Shown here one piece after another: positions 6,042-6,798 of a stretch of DNA of 6,798 nt; position 1 is the first letter of the stretch; every line of letters starts with the position of its first letter. The DNA lies in contig DAOWCR010000063.1 of NCBI GenBank assembly GCA_030639445.1, forward strand, positions 1 to 6,798. Reading direction: 5' to 3'. The notes beneath the pieces are model-generated. The model had not been told where the DNA came from. It was given only the letters and a program-made list of their open reading frames with translations, and did not search any database. The translations under genes and the position numbers were made by a program. The stretch is from Dehalococcoidales bacterium (GTDB lineage Bacteria > Chloroflexota > Dehalococcoidia > Dehalococcoidales > RBG-16-60-22).

Positions 6042-6280
6042 AAGAGAGGCGAAGCCTCTCTTACTATCCACTCCCCTTCTTGGGCATAGAAGTCATTGCG
6101 AGGAGCAGAGCGACGAAGCAAACCAAAAGATAAAGATAAGATTGCTTCGCCCTTCAGCGGAAGGGCTCGCAATGACACATCGGGGGGGATAAAGGGGGAT
6201 AGGGTTTCCAAATAAAATCTAAAGGGGGTGGGTTCCCTAATAAATAACTAAAGGTGGACAGTGATTTCAAAATAAAAGCC
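6042..6280 (+). repeat. Intergenic hairpin repeat, copy D, interrupted by an inverted-repeat element
   Basis: The copy starts with a perfect 9-bp stem, 6042-6050 with 6054-6062 and GAA loop, then the C-rich arm of the second hairpin (about 6067-6079). Instead of the expected G-rich arm, an 85-base inverted-repeat element intervenes (6092-6176), and the G-rich arm resumes near 6182. The tail then occurs three times as degenerate units: 6191-6220, 6221-6249 and 6250-6280, each starting AAAGG and carrying a TTCCAAATAAA-like core. Confidence 0.75.
6092..6176. mobile_element. 85-bp MITE-like inverted-repeat element nested in repeat copy D
   Basis: Perfect 11-bp terminal inverted repeats, GTCATTGCGAG (6092-6102) and CTCGCAATGAC (6166-6176), bound the element. 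A second inner pair, GAAGCAA (6115-6121) and TTGCTTC (6142-6148), extends the fold. The right arm carries its own perfect hairpin, GCCCTTC (6149-6155), AGCG loop, GAAGGGC (6160-6166). No coding capacity. It looks like a non-autonomous element or REP-type repeat. I see no clear target-site duplication. Confidence 0.7.
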
Positions 6281-6323
6281 AGAGAAGGGGGGTTAGGCTC
6301 GTAAAAATATCCGCAGAAAAGTA

Positions 6324-6352
6324 TTGACAAAGTGTTTGAGTCGTAGTATAGT
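6324..6352 (+). promoter_or_regulatory. rRNA promoter upstream of the 23S gene
   Basis: A perfect TTGACA at 6324-6329 is separated by exactly 17 bases from TATAGT at 6347-6352, giving a near-consensus housekeeping promoter. The A-rich run upstream of the -35 (about 6301-6320) could act as an UP element. Transcription should start near 6359, about 140 bases before the mature 23S end. Confidence 0.85.
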
Positions 6353-6365
6353 ATTACTTGGTATG

Positions 6366-6443
6366 AAGAAACTGGCGACATAAAGGTGAAACTTGGTGAT
6401 TGACAGCCAAGGCGGCTTGGTGTCCACCACCAGGCCGTTTCTT
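6366..6443 (+). promoter_or_regulatory. Structured rRNA leader with boxB-like hairpin
   Basis: The leader can fold into an outer stem, 6366-6376 with 6434-6443 (AAGAAAC and GGC pairing with GCC and GTTTCTT, one bulged T). Inside it, a hairpin at 6402-6424 pairs GACA with TGTC and CCAAG with CTTGG around a GCGG loop, with one bulged G. Its position before the boxA-like site matches the boxB hairpin of rRNA antitermination leaders. The boxB role is inferred. Confidence 0.6.
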
Positions 6444-6453
6444 TATGCAGGCC

Positions 6454-6467
6454 GCACTTTAACAATT
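6454..6467 (+). promoter_or_regulatory. boxA antitermination signal
   Basis: GCACTTTAACAATT differs by one base from the boxA core of rRNA leaders (GCTCTTTAACA) and extends into the ACAATT that follows it in Escherichia coli. In such leaders boxA RNA recruits NusB and NusE (S10) so that untranslated rRNA escapes Rho termination. It lies 30 bases after the hairpin and about 31 bases before the 23S gene. Confidence 0.8.
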
Positions 6468-6498
6468 GAATACGAGGTCTAATAATAAATCTGAAGCA

Positions 6499-6798
6499 GG
6501 TCAAGCGGGTAAGGGCACATGGTGGATGCCTTGGCATCAAGGGCCGAAGAAGGGCGTGGCAAGACTGCGAAAAGCCTCGGTGAGCTGTCGAGCAAGCCTA
6601 GCCGGGGATTCCCGAATGGGGCAACCCGTCCTTCCGAAAGAAGGACACTCCCGGCTGAACACATAGGCCGGGTAGAGGTAAGCAGGGGAAGTGAAACATC
6701 TCAGTACCCCGAGGAAAAGAGATTATTCCCTTAGTAGTGGCGAACGAAAGGGGAAAAGCCCAAACCCTGTAAGCTAAGTGGTTCTGGAGCCTATGCTT
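6499..6798 (+). rRNA. 23S ribosomal RNA, 5' portion (continues beyond the window)
   Basis: The first 300 bases of the large-subunit rRNA are recognisable. The 5' end GGTCAAGCGGGTAAGGGCAC aligns with the E. coli start GGTTAAGCGACTAAGCGTAC. Next come GGTGGATGCC, GATTCCCGAATGGGGCAACC, the GAAACATCTCAGTACCCCGA segment, GAGGAAAAGA, and GTAGTGGCGAACGAA, all domain I landmarks in the right order. The hairpin near 6628-6646 is normal domain I structure. The gene is cut by the window end. No 16S gene or tRNA precedes it; the nearest upstream gene is argS on the opposite strand and a dedicated promoter lies about 150-175 bases upstream. It is therefore transcribed separately from 16S. Small frames on either strand here are not genes. 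Confidence 0.97.

Noticed and set aside
5812..6042. 76-residue minus-strand frame
   Set aside because: It overlaps the inverted repeat copy C and has no ribosome binding site; the hydrophobic stretch is a by-product of pyrimidine-rich DNA.
5951..6133. 60-residue plus-strand frame beginning with a non-ATG start
   Set aside because: It runs through repeat hairpins and the inverted-repeat element, so its composition reflects the repeats and not coding.
310..6280. CRISPR array
   Set aside because: The repeats are hairpin-rich, diverged, unevenly spaced and in both orientations, with no regular spacers or cas genes.
6400..6428. Second TTGACA in the 23S leader
   Set aside because: There is no -10 at suitable spacing, and the bases are part of the boxB-like hairpin.
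1..6798. Genome-wide reassignment of UGA to a sense codon
   Set aside because: gatC and argS end with TGA at the expected family C-termini, and no conserved gene contains an internal TGA, so only local events are supported.

Overview
The window holds four translation-related genes or gene parts (gatC, gatA, argS and the 5' end of a 23S rRNA), a two-gene membrane-protein cassette, a short broken zinc-ribbon gene missed by simple ORF calling, and an unusually dense set of GC-rich hairpin repeats in the intergenic gaps. The protein sequences (GatA N-terminus, ArgS N-terminal domain), the GC-rich coding bias and a 23S gene that stands alone with its own promoter all suggest a Dehalococcoidia-type member of the Chloroflexota. 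That assignment is an inference from general resemblance, not from a search.

Layout: gatC (22-309, +) is followed by a 214-base hairpin-rich spacer and gatA (about 524-1975, +). The gatA reading frame has no ATG, GTG or TTG at the expected N-terminus; an ATT preceded by a repeat-borne Shine-Dalgarno sequence is the best start. gatB is not present. A second repeat copy (1978-2075) separates gatA from a likely two-gene operon: a 154-residue protein with a CxxC motif and a C-terminal glycine-zipper hairpin (2102-2566), and a polytopic putative intramembrane metalloprotease of the PrsW/YhfC type (2583-3368). The frame of the latter continues past its TGA for 25 protein-like codons.

Converging on it from the minus strand is a small gene (3738 down to 3487) with a good ribosome binding site and a CxxC...CxxC zinc-ribbon pattern, in which the fourth cysteine codon is TGA. 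Next on the minus strand is argS (5605 down to 3947), with an extended -10 promoter and a possible leaderless mini-ORF carrying two adjacent arginine codons.

The roughly 890 bases between argS and the 23S gene contain an inverted copy of the hairpin repeat, a further copy interrupted by an 85-base inverted-repeat (MITE-like) element, three degenerate tandem units of about 30 bases, and then a near-consensus promoter and a structured leader with boxB- and boxA-like antitermination signals. The 23S rRNA begins near 6499 and runs off the window end. There is no 16S gene or tRNA upstream of it; the preceding gene is divergent argS, so this is an unlinked rRNA arrangement.

I did not find a clear novel defence or mobile system. 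The best candidates for second looks are the UGA-for-cysteine gene, the non-canonical gatA start inside a repeat, the repeat family itself, and the argS leader.
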